Source: Acanthopleura granulata (taxonomy: Eukaryota; Mollusca; Polyplacophora; Chitonida; Chitonidae). Taken from it: a stretch of DNA of 64,000 nucleotides. Below, in pieces: positions 23,118-34,424 of this stretch (position 1 is its first letter; each line of letters opens with the position of its first letter). The stretch is taken from assembly GCA_016165875.1 (NCBI GenBank), contig JABBOT010000001.1, positions 34,651,011 to 34,715,010 on the forward strand, in the 5' to 3' direction. The notes under the pieces are model-generated. The model saw only the letters and a program-made list of their open reading frames with translations, was not told where the DNA came from and made no database searches. The position numbers and the translations under genes were made by a program.

Positions 23118-24735
23118 CGAGATAAAAAATGTTACCGTAAGCTTTGTATGACATCAGTATTGTTTTAATTGCTTAAATATTTCTTGTGTAACAGAATTCC
23201 AGGCTATAGGAGTGGATACATGAGATCTGATTTTGTGAAAATCTTACGGATATAGCGTGATTGAAGTAAGAAAACTTTTTTTTAATGATTGAACCTTAAA
23301 GGTCATATCCCGTCAGGTGCTATGTTACATGGTAATATCTTGCAAATATCTTTTGCAACATTCTGTGTTTTGTTTGTTTTTTGTCTTTGTTTTTATGTAT
23401 TTTTTGTTTTTCGCATCTTGTTTTTTTATGTATAAGATAAAACAATTAATCGAGATAGCCGGAAAGTTGAAAAAGTTGACAGTTTAAAAAACAAGATAAA
23501 GGCAAATTTACATATAATATACGTGTACAACCATAACTGACTACGTCAACCTTGTACACTCTCCCTTGTTTTACAACTTGTCTATGTCATGGAATTTTCC
23601 ACTTAAGAATACATGGGAGTTAGCTTCGAAGGTGGCTTCGAAATATTGAGAATGATCTCCCTTACACCATTTCGCGATATCGAGCGTTCTGTAACGTACG
23701 ACTTGCCAACACAGATATTTACAAAAACAAGCTCCGTTAAACGCAGTCGCTGTGCTCTATAATTCCAGACCGAGAATAAGGCCTGACATTGATATCGCGG
23801 CACTGTTCTGGTGCTTTACTTCCCGATCTATTTGATATTACTGATATTTTCATTATAATAAAATAATACTCCACGAAGAATCCAATGGAATATATATTAG
23901 CGTATAATATTTTCTTGTTTATGCTTTATCGTCAGTGTTAGTGTGGCGTAACGACGGTTGCCAGCTCATTCTGGCTTCCTCTCCGGCTGTACGTAGGAAT
24001 ATCTGGCAGCAATATTCGGTTGGTTTTCCTCGCACCATAACGCTGGTCGCCTTCGTATAAGTGAAATGTTATTGAGAGGTGTGTAAACACCAGTTACATA
24101 TATTAACCAAAAAGTAAATAAAAATGAGCACAATTTTAAGCTCAGAATAAATTGCATCGCATAACAGACAATGTACCCGTATATCGCGCACTTTATGGCC
24201 GTAAATGGAAAGGAATCTGCATCGTTCGATAAACGCCTTGTTTCAAACTTACAGACCTCAAACCACAAACATGACTTCATTTTAGACACGTTTGATAGGT
24301 AATTTCAACTCAGCCTTCTGTGTCTCAAAATTGTCAGATCGATTCTTGGTGGTAAGATAATGTCAAAGAAACCACCCACTACGGCGATATTCTACCTTTG
24401 AAAACCAACTCTGTCAAAGCAATACAATATCACTTTGGTGTAACTGGAAATCCTGTTTAGAAAGAGACGATCTCACAATGATGTGGGTGACTTAAGCATC
24501 ATGTCACCATATAAATGAGCACGCCATTTTCATGTCAAAAGGTGCGTTCCTACTCAATTGTTTGCAACATGGTAGGGCGACAATATGCCATTTCGTTTAT
24601 AAAATGTCTTCCGATTATTGCTTGACACAAGGACATTCAACAAAAGTTTGCTAGTTTACACAAGAGGTGAGTTTTTTCGCGCAAGCATAAACCGATGACC
24701 AGAAGGCTACTTTTCAAATTAAATAAACACAGAAA
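23118..24735 (+). repeat. Beta repeat, copy 2, with inserted DNA
   Basis: It is colinear with copy 1 up to about 23815 and again from about 24415. The 600 bp between have no match in copy 1 and include a SINE fragment (23958-24110). The tandem arrangement, with both copies starting CGAGATAAAAA, indicates duplication first and insertion later. Confidence 0.85.
23958..24110 (+). mobile_element. 5'-truncated SINE inside beta copy 2
   Basis: It opens at TGCCAGCTCATTCTGGCTTCC and continues CTCTCCGGCTGTACGTAGGAA, GGTTTTCCTCGCACCATAACG and CGTATAAGTGAAAT, ending near GTAAACACCAGTTACAT. About 30 bp of body (the GGGCTCTGCCC stem) are missing. Confidence 0.88.
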
Positions 24736-25084
24736 AGGACGTTCTGCCCTGTTGGCGTACGGGTAAAGCTGACCGACTCGGCATATTCAGTTACACAATG
24801 TGTTCTTGTCGCGTTGATGCGTTGTTGTATGTAAACTTCAAATTCTTCTGGTCAACGATGTGCGCATGTACAGAGCAGATTAAAGACATCAACACGGAGG
24901 AATCCAGCGAGCTGGCTTGTAGGCAAACAAACTTGTAAAAACACTATAGCCGTATGGTGGAATTGATGCATATATCTCTTACCGGAAGCCGGTGTTTGTT
25001 ATCGTGTTTTCGCCCTTCTTGATTTCATCTACAAAAAGCGATATAAACATGTTTTGTTATCTTAAACTCCCTGTAGCCACAACG

Positions 25085-25420
25085 CAATATCTTGAGCTAC
25101 AATATTGCATTGGAGTATTTCTGGAGCACGTAGCAAAAGTGGGAAACAAATGTGCAAATCAAGGAGTGCGACAACTCGATAACGCAGTATTTCATTTGTA
25201 AAACGTCGACTTCCTGTCACAGACTTGCGTGTCATCCGAGTTCACGTTCTACCAGCTATCCTCGCGATTCTATATCCTTCTTCTCTCGGACTACTAGGAC
25301 GGCGAGGTGAGATTCAGTGATTTATTTGTAAAATGGTGTGTTTCTCTTATGCATGCAAATCAAGGGCAGCGAAATGACTGATCGACTAAAACCTGGGGTT
25401 GTATCGTTAATTGTCGTGCA
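25085..25420 (+). repeat. Possible further beta fragments
   Basis: GCAAATCAAGG at 25154 and again at 25354 lie beside CATTTGTAAAACGTCGACTTCC (about 25193) and TTATTTGTAAAATGG (about 25320). These resemble the end block of beta copy 2 (TTTATAAAATGTCTTCCG near 24597). The likeness is short and the order is partly shifted. Confidence 0.35.
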
Positions 25421-25424
25421 CCTC

Positions 25425-26010
25425 AGTGGCGAAACGATGACCGTAATGGTTCTCCATGGTTCTGCCTTATGCTGGGAACAGCGACCATACTTTCTCGTCT
25501 GAGCTTTTCTCGTCTGTCACCAATAAATTACATATAGGGTGAGGTGATGTCTGGACGTGTTCCGTCCTGATACGGTGACGTTTTCAGAAAGACCTGTCAC
25601 AAGGCCTGGATGGTAACCACGACGTTGTGGGTTATAGGGTAACTCTACTATAAATTCTGTCATCCAGAAACCAACAGCTAGAGTCGGGTGCGACGTCAGT
25701 TACCTTCGGCATCGCGTTTAAATGAGGCACCAGTGGTAAAGTGTCATTGACAGGCCTGACCAAAATGACATTATAACGACATTTAACCAACCTTAAGCAA
25801 AAAAGAAACAAATAGATTTTGCATGTCACAGAGAGATATGTAAACAGAGCGGTGCAGGTAACAGAATTGTCTACTGTAAGCCCTCGGCCTTTGGAAGGTA
25901 CCTGGCACACCTGATTTAAAGCTGAAAAATGCAGACCCGTCAAACGCTGGAGTAGAACGGGATTCTGTGAGACAAACCAGGGACCCCGCATAAAATATAC
26001 AGCTATGTCT
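25425..26010. other. Sequence with no recognised feature
   Basis: The minus-strand frame 25632-26069, the longest here at 145 codons, has no known domain. Its start lies inside the inverted-repeat element at 26013. Confidence 0.45.
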
Positions 26011-26012
26011 TC

Positions 26013-26229
26013 AGGGGTCGATTTCACACAACCATTTCTAATTTCTGTCGAAACCTGAAACCTCGTCAAAAATTTTAGCTTTTAGCATTGAATCTTGAAA
26101 TATTAACACACTTCTCTTAACGAAAAGCTGATGAGTTGGTCCACATTTTAATTTCTACGACCCAAAATTAAGCTCGAAATTTGTATTTAAAATTTTGAAA
26201 TCAGAAATGGCTTTGTGAAAACGGCCCAG
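26013..26229. mobile_element. MITE-like inverted-repeat element
   Basis: The left end AGGGGTCGATTTCACACAAC continues CATTTCTAATTTC. The right end, read in reverse, is CTGGGCCGTTTTCACAAAGC then CATTTCTGATTTC. That gives terminal inverted repeats of about 33 bp with a few mismatches on a 217-bp element without coding potential. No clear target duplication is seen. The ends resemble those of non-autonomous DNA transposons common in invertebrates (from memory). Confidence 0.75.
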
Positions 26230-26546
26230 TGCAATAAGCTTACATGTGTCTTGAAGGCACCATCGCTAAACCGTGATGGGTATCAAGCTGGCAGGCACCA
26301 ATCCGTTATGTATGCGGAGTAATTAGACACTATATCAGGATTGCCTGGATCAATCAGCATATAGTAACCTCTGATTACACGGACAAAGATTCGGCACTGA
26401 TTGGCTTACATCGGAGAAAGGACATTCTGATTTAAAGCTTTTCACCTTCAGTGCACACCGCTTAAATGTATAGCCCCTAAATTCGGCTTAGCTTAAATTT
26501 GTCTATCTCTAACCTGAGCCATTTAGCCAGAAAATGATGGATCTCT

Positions 26547-26691
26547 GGGGTCACAATCACGAAACGTAAGTCACCTTTTTTCTTAACTTTTCTCGTAAAA
26601 GACGTCGTCTAGTTTATAGTGCCATAAGTTGAAGTGATTTACGAGAAAACTTACGAGAAGTCGTTTTACGCAGTTTTGTGAAAGTGGACCC
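26547..26691. mobile_element. Second MITE-like palindromic element
   Basis: The left end GGGGTCACAATCACGAAAC and the right end in reverse, GGGTCCACTTTCACAAAAC, match imperfectly. Inner arms CTTAACTTTTCTCGTAAAA and TTTTACGAGAAAAC/TTACGAGAAG are also complementary. The TTTCACAAA core of the ends is shared with the element 320 bp upstream. Confidence 0.65.
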
Positions 26692-26924
26692 GGCATTGTA
26701 CAAGTAACACATCGTTAGCGTTTAGCGTGTGAACAGACAGGAGCTGGCACGTTTGGTAAATTTACAGTTACTTTTGTGCGCACGCTATATGATAGTATGA
26801 CATGCAGCATAATAGTTGCTAAGCCCATGAATTGTTTATGCTATGTATACGGTATATACTCAGTGTACTGCTTGATATGCGCGCATATGTCACTTAAAAA
26901 CACGCAAGATCGATTGTGTGTTTC

Positions 26925-27030
26925 CTGCGTGCTCTACCCGGTTTCCTTTGGCCATAATTCTGGCCGGCGTCGTCTAAGTGAAATATTCTTGAGCATGGTG
27001 TAAAACACTGGTCAGACAAATAAATTAGAT
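26925..27030 (+). mobile_element. 5'-truncated SINE
   Basis: GTGCTCTACCCGGTTTCCTT, GGCCGGCGTCGTCTAAGTG, AAATATTCTTGAGCATGG and a tail CAGACAAATAAATTAGA match the SINE 3' third. Confidence 0.9.
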
Positions 27031-28565
27031 AAGACTGTATCCAATGTACCGTTAGCATGTCGTATTGTGTAATCATTAGGCTACATGTTGACTGTGAACA
27101 TTAAAGACCTTCCCAGTAAAACAACTCCAGTCATTTACATAGCAATGACCACGTGCTGCAGCACATATACGTTGACTCTACTTATACATCATGGCCAGCC
27201 TGTGAAAGCGTGTATTTTTGTGTTTTATGAAGTCATCAATGGCTAAAGCCCTGCGGAGAGGCTCACTGGCCAGACAGAGGCCGGGTAATGACGCTTTTCA
27301 TGAGCCGGGTAAAATGAACTTAGGAGACGGTTATGGAAATATAAATTTAATTATAGGCAACCATTAAAGTGCGCACTATACTGGGTTATGGGTGTGATGA
27401 GCTCTCGGTCGGTGTTGTTCCAGCTTTATGTATAACAGCAAACTTAATACACTTTTCCACGCCGGAAGGCAGCTTTTTTTTGGATGTAATAATCAATTTG
27501 TTTGTTGGATATAAACACAATTTCAGACCCAAAATGTATGAGATGTGTTTTTTTTTACGAAAGCGTATCCATTTTAATTTCATGTGGTCCTCTTCGGTTG
27601 CTTGCGTACAATGGAAATAAAATTTTACGAGTGAAATTCTATATACGACGAGAGTATGATTTATAGACAAAGGGCGCAGAATCACTGATTTTTCAGTTTT
27701 GAAGAATACTTAATTGTCACGACTCACTGCTAAAGCTGAATCAGATAAGAAGCATACAGAAGTGGAACTGTGCTTTATTATTGACAGGCTTATACTACTC
27801 AGTAAATTTGATGTTTGGATCTCAAATCAGAAGTGACGAAAATAGAATTAGTCGGCCAAAAATCCAATAAAAGGTCTCGTGTCAATGTCTTAGTTTAATT
27901 ACTTGGTTGCAGATTGAATCTTTCTGATCTTCGATTTCGTTTTGCCTCAGACGTGTGCCTTTTTGTGTTTCATTACATGACTTTGCCCTCGGCAAAATTA
28001 ATACGGATTAGGCGCACGGTCAAATATCGACAGTCTTGTGTACATACGGGCCTTATCGATTACTTCAGCCAGCCATTTAGTCAGCAATAGCTCCCAGCCA
28101 ACTAGCCATCCTGATTAACGTGTCCCTGGCCAGCCGAATAATCAAATTAAAGTTTACATACGTAAATGTTCGTTTTAATACATTGCATACCTTCTAATTC
28201 AAACGGCGCTAAGTATGCACTTTTTAAATGCCATTTAAATAACTTAATATTAGATGACCGAGTAAAGTCTTGTTAACTCTCACCATCGCGTACCGCTGAC
28301 AGGAACTGCCACGCATGACAAACGTCGCGAGATTCCGTCAGTGTTCACTCTCGAACTGGACTACTTCGACTACTTCTCATAAGAATCTTACGTTCGAGAA
28401 GAAATATGTAGACGACAACGTTTGGTGGAAAACGTCTGGTGGACGACAACGGTCCCTATATCCCATGTATTCGGGCTTTCCTCGGAATATTGGACCTTAT
28501 ATTTCCGTGACTTAGAATTCCAGATCACAAGTTAACACAATCTAGCCTTACCGTTCTTTTCTCTG
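27031..28565. other. Sequence with no recognised feature
   Basis: Two complementary frames overlap at 27369-27685. A 66-codon frame is at 28315-28515. No motif is recognised. Confidence 0.4.
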
Positions 28566-28568
28566 CAG

Positions 28569-28690
28569 AATACATAATGATAACCCACGAACCTCGTATG
28601 AACATTGCGCTGTCAATCAAGTCTCGGCTAAGACTAGATGCTTTCAAAAGGTTCTGTATAAAATGCCAGTCGATGATGGCGGCCAACGAG
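28569..28690 (+). other. Candidate exon with strong acceptor site
   Basis: A pyrimidine-rich acceptor (CCGTTCTTTTCTCTGCAG, ending 28568) is followed by an open frame from ATG at 28577. It runs 38 codons to a GAG|GTTAGT donor at 28690 and ends in phase 0. The last codons read MMAANE, and the DNA GATGGCGGCC there resembles a YY1-type translation-start motif seen near the 5' ends of animal genes. The frame remains open to 28891 if the donor is not used. I recognise no domain, and no partner exon was found. This may be a chance combination. Confidence 0.2.
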
Positions 28691-28899
28691 GTTAGTGACT
28701 TACCTTTATGGATTGTCTGCAGATTTTTTGGACAGATAAAGCTGAGTGGAAGTATGGGAGACGAAGGACGTGGCTTTGAAATTTTGATGGTTTACCGTGA
28801 ATCCCAAGTTCCCCATGTACCATCTATCGCCGCGGGCAATCATTGGCGTACGTATGTTGTGATATGGCTCTCCGTGAAGCAAGTTCAGTGACGCCCAAC

Positions 28900-29960
28900 G
28901 CTTCCTTATACCACTACCAAGTCCTGCTGACATTGTGTTGCACTTTTGTAAGATGTATTATGTATATACTGTCCGTGTATGTTTCAATGTATTTATGTGG
29001 CTTTCGAATGTTAGCTGATTTTGTCTTCTTTGCTGGTTTTTTTTTCCGTCTTCTGATTTTTCTTTGTGTTCTTAGATGTTTCCTTTCTCCTGTCAAAAGC
29101 CGTAAGTGCTTTCTGTTTCTAGTGGGTTCCTGTCACCATGTGGCTGGAATACTGCCAATGTCTCGGTAGCCCTAATAATTTATTTGCTGATCAATTCATC
29201 CAGATTCAAGACTGTCAAAGTATTCATGCTTCGTGTGTACCTACGCTGCAAGTTTTGTGCAAATCTCATAACGATGAACTCCCAGAGTGCTGTATATAGT
29301 GTGTATTAGTGCCACCGAAAAAGGGTATAAAATTAGCTTACAATCCTTTGAATTTGCCTGAATAAGCATAATGGTCTTAGTATATGGATTATTTGGTACC
29401 TCTGTCTTAGTGAATAAAGGAACCCTTGCAATTAGGTGGGAAATCGCTCCCCTGTCGCTCAGGCCGATTGCCAAACTGCTGACAGTGACAAATCTACTGA
29501 ACAATGACCCAAGGAATTCCCTGTTGTGCGCCTGAAGCTGTTACATAACAGATCTTGCCTTGCATTAGGCCAACAATAACAAAATATTCGCAACTAACCA
29601 TGAGCGTACACTCTTTAAACCCAATAATTTGTCTGCTAAAATCTCTTACAGTCAGATCTGTGAGAAGTTGGATGTAAAGTAAGTTTTGTCTTGGACTTTG
29701 CCGGATATTTATTAAGATGAACTGATAAACACACGTAAACATGTGACATGAAACGGACTAATACATGGTATCGCTTACATAGTTTGCACTGCATTGAGCT
29801 TTCATTGGATGTTTGTACTATATATCATCCATGCATATTTATTGTAGATGGAAATATATCAAACGTGTAGCTTTGTAAAATGTCAACAAATAAGACTCGT
29901 CCCTTTCCTGGCTTAATCATTTTCTCCGTAACTCATGTTACTGAAAAAAGAAAAGAGTGC
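28900..29960. other. Sequence with no recognised feature
   Basis: A frame at 28843-29169 (108 codons) is rich in hydrophobic residues through T-rich DNA; I judge it a chance frame. Nothing else is seen. Confidence 0.4.
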
Positions 29961-29962
29961 AC

Positions 29963-30037
29963 AAACATTGGGCTAGAACTCAAGTTCTAGCTGAATTTAT
30001 AGCCGCGCCATTATCCACTGTACTATAGCAAATAATG
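29963..30037 (-). mobile_element. tRNA-like segment, possible SINE head
   Basis: On the minus strand it reads CTATAGTACAGTGGATAATG, then GGCGCGGCTATAAATTC and GAACTTGAGTTCTAGCCC. Together these resemble a tRNA D-arm and T-arm at normal spacing. The B box (GTTCTAGCC) has one off-consensus base, and I could not fold a full cloverleaf by eye. Confidence 0.35.
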
Positions 30038-30039
30038 AT

Positions 30040-31135
30040 CTAAAAGCCATAGCCATTATGGTAAATATGCTGCTCCAGTGGCCCTAGAACATGTTTCGCA
30101 TTTTTCGATTGACAAAAATATGATTGCGTGAACCAACATGATACTTTGCTAAAGCTTAGAACTCTCAAGCTTGATATCAAAGACGCACAAACGATTTTGG
30201 TTCATCATATTTTAATCATATTTTATTATGATGAGAGTTCCCTCGGCAAGACACAAATAGCAAAATCTGCTTTTGGCCTTAGTTTTGCCTTCTGATAAAA
30301 CCAAAAGTATGAATCACACCACTCCAATTTTTCACACACATGTTGCATAGTAATTGTACTGCAGATTCAAGTAGATTTTCTCTCCTTTCTGCATGAAAAA
30401 ATTTACATCTCACATCTGCACCACTGGGGGACGATTTTTCATTTAGCTGCAAAGGGTCCTTCACTGTATCTTTGTAAAAATTGCTTTTACTTGCTGCTGT
30501 GCTTAAAATAAAATAATATATTCCTCCGTAACTATGAATAGCTGACAGCGTTTACTTAGATCAAATTCTTAAAAAGTAATATAACACTGCTTTCTGCTGC
30601 AGTATATCTACGTGGCGATTAGTCGAGTTGTAAGCCATCCAACAATGCAACAGTGGGTTTTATTTGATGCTGTCGGTTATAAACAGATTTACCCGCAAGA
30701 AATTGTTTTGCATATAAGTTTTACTTTCATTTGACGGGAAGGAATGAGGGGTGAAATCTGCATCGCATCGCTAGTGTAGTTGCTTGAAACCGGAGATTAA
30801 TTTTTCATAGGCTGCACCGTTAGACTAGATTTCTATGCTCAGTTTGCTCAGTTTGAAATCATTCCATTTTCCACTGTTTTGTGTAGTGATGTTATTTCAG
30901 GCCATTGCATGCAATGTTTTAAAATGTACAGGACATAGTTGATCTCAGGAAAAATTGTGCGAAATGACATCTGAGAGACAGCAGCCACAAAAACTAGGCG
31001 AGCAAACGATTACAATTCCTTCTGGGTTAAAGGCACATTTAATATTTCTTACATTGGTACATTGTCACGGTCACAGTCTGCACCGTGATATAAATGCTGA
31101 GCGCCACGATTCGAATGTAAGGCCATCCTGGTTTT
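30040..31135. other. Sequence with no recognised feature
   Basis: An AT-rich imperfect hairpin near 30204-30234 is the only structure noticed. Confidence 0.4.
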
Positions 31136-31139
31136 GATT

Positions 31140-31335
31140 CAAATCGGGGCCATCGTGGCAGAGGGGGTTTAGAACGATAGTGCACCGTAATGACACAGAT
31201 ACCTCTCATCCATACTGCCAGCAACCTACGGATGGTCGTGGGTTTCCCCCGGGCCCTCCCCGGTTTCCTCCCAGCATCATGCTGGCCGTAGTCGCATAAG
31301 TGAAATATTTTTGAGTATGGCGTAAAACAACAAAC
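31140..31335 (+). mobile_element. SINE with diverged head and internal deletion
   Basis: The right half is well kept: CTGCCAGCAACCTACGGATG, GTCGTGGGTTTCCCCCGGGC, GTTTCCTCCCAGCATCATGC and GAGTATGGCGTAAAACAACA. Left of it, GCCATCGTGGCAGAGG and GCACCGTAATGACACAG resemble a worn head. The B-box region is gone. Confidence 0.85.
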
Positions 31336-31339
31336 TCAC

Positions 31340-32580
31340 ACTATAGCAGACAAGTCAAAGTTAAAACAATGGGTACATGACATGCAAATAAAAAGTATAA
31401 ATAAGAACTCCTGATATATTTTACGTTTTCTTGATGTAAATACTTTAATGAAATCAGACGCAATACTCCAATAGTTGTTTTCTGGGCCACATCACGATTG
31501 TTCAGTGCACATCCAATTATTAACTGATATCTTCATAAATGGGTACAATTGCAGTCAGATTAATTCTAGTCATTTATATTGAAACGTACATGCACCAAAA
31601 TGTATGATCACATTTAAAATGCTCTGATAGTGAGCTTGATGCTAATGGTGTGGTGGGCCCACAATATATATAAACTCCATGTAACTGACTGATTTAATTT
31701 ACTTAAAAAATTAATTGTTTCAATTTAATAATTAAATACAGAAGTAATTGTATTTTAGGTACAGTCGGTCTTTTTACTAATCGCTGTTCCACTTACAAGC
31801 ACACAGCACTCCATACGGGGAAGAGTGGACAGAAACAGACGTTTGTCGCCACTGTTTCCATGTGTTGTAAGATGCTCGTGTTAGTTTGCGTATTGGAACT
31901 ACAAAAAGATTTCATTTACACGTTTGGTGTGGCTATCTGTATTGAATTCTCAATTACCAGAGACCAAAGACCAACGCCATTCCTAGGCTAGCAGCCTAAT
32001 TTGGTTTGACTTCTCATATTTGTTTTTCATTAAAACAAAATTTTTACTTCCGTCTGCAACAAGGAATAAGCATTAAGATCTAGGAAATATTCAAAGTGAA
32101 AGGAGAAGTCAATCACCATCATAGCGCACAGGAAATTAAGGCTCTGAAAATACAGGGAGTTGCAGGTTGACGTGGATCATACTATCTTTATAACATTGTT
32201 TATTTAATCCTATAAATGGCCGCTTCATAGCGTAACAATTCAATAAATAAAAAATACTCATGAAGCTCATTCTGTATCCCAAAGCGGGTTTCCTGCTGTG
32301 AAATATCACACAAGGTTCTTCAAAGAACACTCTTCTCTTAAGCCTGCTAATAAAAAAGGCTGGGAAATATAATGTCCTGGAGTATTAAAACTTCAAAGCA
32401 AAACTCAGCGTGCGAGTGTCTCTGGAACTATGAATAGTTTTTGTGCAAAAAAATTTCTTGACGACATTTGCCACCTGCTTACTCTGTGTTATTCACAAGA
32501 AGTCGTTCAGAATAGGCAGAATCAAACTCTGGCGAGGTGATATTCGTGCAATGCGCTTGACAATTTTACCCACTTCGACA
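31340..32580. other. Sequence with no recognised feature
   Basis: I see no gene or repeat here. Confidence 0.4.
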
Positions 32581-32584
32581 CATT

Positions 32585-32992
32585 AAAGCTTAAGGGAGAA
32601 GGGTCCCTTCAAAAGACAGCAGTGCTCCATTTGAACATCCCAGACGGCCCAAACTTTAGAACAGGGAACAGCCTTACATCTTATAAGCTTAGAGAAGAGT
32701 CTTAACATAGAACATGGCAAATAAAGAAGAGCAATTCATTATCCGAGCTTAGGGAAACGATCAAAAGTTAAAACGCCTGTCAGAGAGCAGCATAACTTAA
32801 GGAAGCACCCAAATTTTAGAACATCGAAATCCGAGCAAGGCACTGCTCTTCATGAGCTCACCGATGAGCCTACAAACTGGAACACTGCCATGAGAAAAAA
32901 CCACTGCACAGGGATGTTGGAACATCAATTTCAGAGAACAGCAATGCATCATCTGAGCTTGGGGGGAGAGCCCAAAAGTTAGAAAGCCTGAA
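32585..32992. repeat. Degenerate minisatellite, about 65-80 bp units
   Basis: Five to six worn units repeat the order GAGCTTAGGGGA, CCCAAA(A/C)TTTAGAAC, then CAGAGAACAGCA. Examples of the middle element are at about 32647, 32762, 32809 and 32972. Spacing is irregular, so internal deletions are likely. Confidence 0.72.
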
Positions 32993-32994
32993 GT

Positions 32995-34395
32995 TACCGA
33001 AATAATTTTATCGAATAATGCGTTATACCGAATAATGTGTTACAGTAAAACACATAAACCCGTAATCGGACGGACAGCTTTGTAACCCCCAATTCAGCCA
33101 TTCTGCCTGAGCATACAACACATTTTTTGCTAAACAATACTCAACAAGAAACAAGGAATTCAAGATAAGTTATGTAGAGAATACATATTGGATTAAACAA
33201 CAAGAAAACCATCGAATGAGTGGCAAATTATTTCAAGGTTAAGAATTCATTGAAATTATGTTTTGACTGATTATATCACATATTATTTAAAGGTTTAGAT
33301 TTAATTAAAATTATTTCTTGTTCCTTGTTACTAGGGAGTCATTCTTATATACACCTTAAGATGATACTATAATACACTCTATGTCCCAAATACCGGAATG
33401 CACCGTTAAACTAAGTTTTGATTCAGCAAAATTATCAGTACTTACAGCATAAACATTTAGCTAACTTTTATCCATGGTTTATTGGAACAATTTGGTGTAA
33501 AATGCTGGACAAAGAGATGAAAAATCAGAAGACCAGAATGCTGCTGTTTTCCTTGAATTGTTGTACCGTGACAATGTGTTAAAGACAGATGTAACTAATG
33601 TTAAGGTTACCGAGTGCAACTAGCATTACTGCATGATTTTCTTAAAATTCTTTAATTCTGGTAAAGCCATAGTACTGTATAGGCGTGATCTATTTAAAGA
33701 TTTATATGAACAGCTTGAACAAAGCCTTAAACGGGGGAAACTAACAAGAAACAGGATTTCACCCGCTAAGTGTGACAGTTTACCAACTACATGCATCACA
33801 ATGTCGTCGATGATCTGGTTTTACTTCCTAGGTTGTAGTTTTTTATATTGTACATGTCCAGGCTAATTGTTCACTGTTCAGTCTACCAAGTCCAGCAGAA
33901 TACCTATGGCCAGACTCACCATCACTGAACGTTTAATCCCGTTACTGTCCCTTGAACATCATCAAGGTAATAAGTCAGCGCCAGGCTGTATACTCTTGAC
34001 TCACCCGTCTTCAAACCTTCCCGTTCCCGACTGTTCAGGGTCCGCACCATGCAGACGCTTCTTGCAATAGATCAGAAACCGGCCCTCTATAATCCTGCCA
34101 GGAATCTGACAAAAGGAAAAGGGAGCGAGGGACAGAGACTAATTGCTTTATTATACCAGTTGTGCGGAATGCACTCACATTCAGGGCAATAAAGTTGGAT
34201 TTTGGCATGCAAAACTTGGAAAAGTTCGGCAGCCGCGTGGACAAAGCCACTTCTGTACCGAGTCAGAATCTATAGCCTAATCGCAAGAAGACGGTTAGTC
34301 TTTGAAACTGGGCGTTGAATTGTTGACCCTTTTCTCTTGCGATACAATTTATAAGGCGATCAAAATTATAATTTTTGACTCTACAAAACTGTATG
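32995..34395. other. Sequence with no recognised feature
   Basis: Adjacent frames at 33633-33866 and 33867-34070 carry no known motif. Confidence 0.4.
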
Positions 34396-34397
34396 AT

Positions 34398-34423
34398 CTG
34401 TTTCAAATTTCGATTTGAAACAG
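34398..34423. repeat. Perfect 11-bp hairpin with TTCG loop
   Basis: CTGTTTCAAAT, TTCG, ATTTGAAACAG: the arms are exactly complementary and the loop is the stable UUCG tetraloop if transcribed. GAT before and ATC after add three more pairs across a one-base bulge. Confidence 0.9.
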
Positions 34424-34424
34424 A

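Noticed and set aside
25632..26069. Longest open frame (145 codons, minus strand) as a gene
   Set aside because: It has no recognisable domain, and its start lies in the inverted-repeat element at 26013-26229. A frame of this length is plausible by chance in 64 kb.
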